DNA of 8,143 nt, from NCBI GenBank assembly GCA_041477815.1, contig JBGOUV010000315.1, positions 1-8,143 on the forward strand. Reading direction: 5' to 3'. Every line of letters begins with the position of its first letter. Within the stretch, counting starts at the first letter, position 1. The DNA comes from JBGOUV01 sp041477815. Its GTDB lineage: Bacteria; Acidobacteriota; Terriglobia; Bryobacterales; JACQDG01. Of the stretch, positions 7,501 to 8,143 are shown piece after piece. Under the pieces are notes generated by a model, which searched no databases, was not told the DNA's origin, and saw only the letters and a program-made list of their open reading frames with translations. The position numbers and the translations under genes are program-made.

Positions 7501-8112
7501 CTCGATGCGGAATTCCTGGATGGTGTCCAGCCCCGGCGTGACCCGGACGATGCCGCCTCCGAAGCGGTCCACCAGCGAGACGCCGTCGATCAGCATCTCG
7601 GTCGCCCCGACCTTGAGCCCGTTCACCCGCGGATTGCCGCCACCCTCCACGCCCGGCGTGAGATTGAACAGGTTGGTGATGGCGCGGCCGTTGAGGGGCA
7701 ACTGCTGGATCCGGAGGGCGTCCTTGACGTCGGACACCTCCATGCTGGCCGTCTCGATGATCGGAGTGGAGTCTCTCACTTCGACCGTGGTTTCGACGGC
7801 GCCCACCTCCAGGGCCGGGTCCACCAGCGCCGATTGTCCGACTTCCAGCACCAGCGAGCTCGACCAGCGCTTGAAGCCCTGGGCTTCCACCGTGATGCTG
7901 TAGCGTCCGGGCGGGACGTTGCCGAAGTAGTAGAGGCCCACCGAAGAGGAGTCCGCCCGGCGGGCGATGTTGGTGGCCAGGCTGGTGAGGGTGACCTTGG
8001 CGTTGGGGATGGCCGAATGCGTGGCGTCGGAAACGGTGCCTTGCACCGTACCGCTCCCGGTTTGAGGCAGAGCGGGGAGAGCCAGCAGAAAGGAGAGAAA
8101 GATGATTCGCAT
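4549..8112 (-). CDS. TonB-dependent receptor, Oar-like, with N-terminal carboxypeptidase-regulatory-like domain (second copy)
   Basis: This is a predicted 1187-residue outer-membrane receptor, a diverged paralogue of the neighbouring downstream gene. Residues 1-16 form a short signal peptide (MRIIFLSFLLALPALP). Residues 20-105 match the carboxypeptidase-regulatory-like domain (SGTVQGTVSDATHSAIPNAK, later GRYSITVEAQGFKRW). The plug follows, with QQLPLNGRAITNL (136-148), MLIDGVSLVDRFGGG (173-187), DTIQEFRIETTGSSARYSR (196-214) and VTLVSKSGTNTLHGDFF (218-234). The barrel contains SPRLTLDLGVRWD from residue 620, the same segment as SPRLTLNMGLRYE in the paralogue. It ends QFSLRVRF with a terminal aromatic residue, as outer-membrane barrels do. 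I saw no cysteine in the whole protein, unlike its neighbour. The ATG at 8112 has GAGGT 7 nt upstream. The stop is TGA, while the other three genes here end in TAG. The gene appears intact. The substrate is unknown. Confidence 0.93.
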   Translation of the reverse strand: MRIIFLSFLLALPALPQTGSGTVQGTVSDATHSAIPNAKVTLTSLATNIARRADSSSVGLYYFGNVPPGRYSITVEAQGFKRWSSSLVLEVGQSALVDPALEVGAVETTVEVRDSTPIIETASMEVSDVKDALRIQQLPLNGRAITNLFNLTPGVEGGGNPRVNGLKVGATEMLIDGVSLVDRFGGGIVRVTPGLDTIQEFRIETTGSSARYSRPATVTLVSKSGTNTLHGDFFETFRNNAHGLRARQRQDGAKPAKLIRNEFGASAGGPVFIPKVYNGRDRTFWYFSYEGSRQRTDAFQEDVVPTTAIWGGDFSQMIDTNNNRTIIFDPLTTDARGVRTAFSNNLIPQARIAPINGVVRAVTNLPTNATNPFQGTNLQRFYSNKVDTYTYTMKGDHRFSDKDSLSGRVTYSRRINSQLGGRFGSPTDVPNGFGSGRGNVPVYTTAITHTHIFNPNFFSELLLSNNRSANSSGTLADFTNWADLLGFPNPFGVTGWPSFGNETFFWDADNRKDEHLTAYNIEDNLTWIKGKHSIKFGGKIRYEYNNIRELQQAQGSHTFGTAWTANYDPAADQAVTRTGSGQAAMALGLPTFLSNQYNRGYFYFQQKEAGLYFHDSWKVSPRLTLDLGVRWDKWTPYREKYNRLVNVDLAKFAGQFQVITPGDHAINTLPGIPPSLLESWSRRGLSYTTASAAGFPSSLLPSDNNNFGPRIGAAFRITSRTAVRAGYGEYFWTMPLSQILQASRTNPPLNLRYVNQIGSFDGTGSFAVRTAPRPEFFIGRATVDTAGLVTIPSTAQSFVPWDVRDWRDDHAQSWHFTLEREILTNTALRLSYIGDRGRNLEQKFAINAVESELNYQARTGLIRPAVTDQRRINPNWNFNAANHTGFANTHSLQAEVERRYANGLAFQWFYVFTHSMTTTDEGGFSSGNGSINSTNGISQVPENIQLLGAPNLSYEDRIRLGYQNSTNIPPQHIRFNGIYDLPFGRGKHFGRDSKGVVNHVIGGWQIATIGDWRGGNWLSVGAGGYLFGDPTMDANQRLLMTFNGRPQRLWFKGDFDPRLATNVDQTALQGLVPVDRAARVYHPIGTAFDNRVPQLLRDGTTRLTAITDMVNWNARAFFRGPGAWNTDVAFFKNISLTERVSARFTADFFNFFNHPNDNNPNATTGLQDLSTQGNDPRIVQFSLRVRF

Positions 8113-8119
8113 TAGCGTA

Positions 8120-8124
8120 ACCTC
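8120..8124 (-). promoter_or_regulatory. Shine-Dalgarno of the upstream receptor gene
   Basis: On the minus strand GAGGT is followed by TACGCTA and then the ATG at 8112. The 7-nt spacing supports this start, and the hydrophobic signal peptide begins directly after it. Confidence 0.65.
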
Positions 8125-8134
8125 GGTTAGGAGT

Positions 8135-8140
8135 AGTATA
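8135..8140 (-). promoter_or_regulatory. Possible -10 promoter element for the receptor pair
   Basis: The minus strand reads TATACT here, one mismatch from the sigma-70 consensus TATAAT, in otherwise GC-rich DNA. Transcription would begin near 8128 and give a leader of about 15 bases that still contains the GAGGT ribosome-binding site. The matching -35 region would lie beyond the window edge, so the call cannot be completed. Confidence 0.3.
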
Positions 8141-8143
8141 CAA

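Noticed and set aside
5443..8115. An 890-codon open frame on the plus strand, antisense to the second receptor gene
   Set aside because: It is rich in Arg, Gly, Val and Ala with no recognisable domain, and mirrors a gene with clear homology, signal peptide and ribosome-binding site. Long antisense frames without stops are common in GC-rich DNA.
7280..8143. A 287-codon minus-strand frame running to the window edge
   Set aside because: It overlaps the N-terminal part of the second receptor in another frame. Its composition (Arg, Gly, Pro, His) and lack of any domain mark it as a shadow.
1..8143. A defence, CRISPR, prophage or biosynthetic system
   Set aside because: No spaced direct repeats, nuclease, integrase, transposase or biosynthetic enzyme was seen. 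All four genes belong to known families, and prfA-prmC and the receptors have no evident shared role.

Overview
The window looks like a stretch of chromosome from a GC-rich Gram-negative bacterium, most likely an Acidobacteriota of the Bryobacter/Solibacter kind. That assignment is inference. It rests on the high GC content and on two very long Oar-type outer-membrane receptors (an N-terminal carboxypeptidase-regulatory-like domain followed by a TonB-dependent plug and barrel), a family greatly expanded in that phylum.

Layout. Positions 2-319 (+) hold the C-terminal end of prfA (release factor 1). Four bases later prmC begins (324-1139, +); its product methylates the GGQ glutamine of release factors, so the pair is a translation-termination operon. 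prmC converges on the first receptor gene (1147-4383, -) with only 7 bp between the stop codons, and both stops lie in one 13-bp palindrome. A second, related receptor gene (4549-8112, -) lies upstream of the first on the same strand. The 165-bp gap between the two (4384-4548) is mostly filled by a 116-bp nested inverted repeat (4415-4530). It can fold as a closing stem carrying three hairpins. The window ends 31 bp upstream of the second receptor gene, where a Shine-Dalgarno and a possible -10 box are visible.

How the parts work together. The prfA/prmC pair and the receptor pair show no functional link; they are simply convergent neighbours. The two receptors probably sit in the outer membrane and take up, or bind, unidentified substrates. 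They may be co-transcribed, with the repeat in the intercistronic mRNA. No transposase, CRISPR array, tRNA or rRNA gene was seen, and no stretch longer than 300 bases lacks a gene. The most unusual element is the intergenic repeat: its two halves differ by paired substitutions that keep every base pair of their internal hairpins, as expected of a REP/REPIN-like mobile repeat or a structured RNA under selection.
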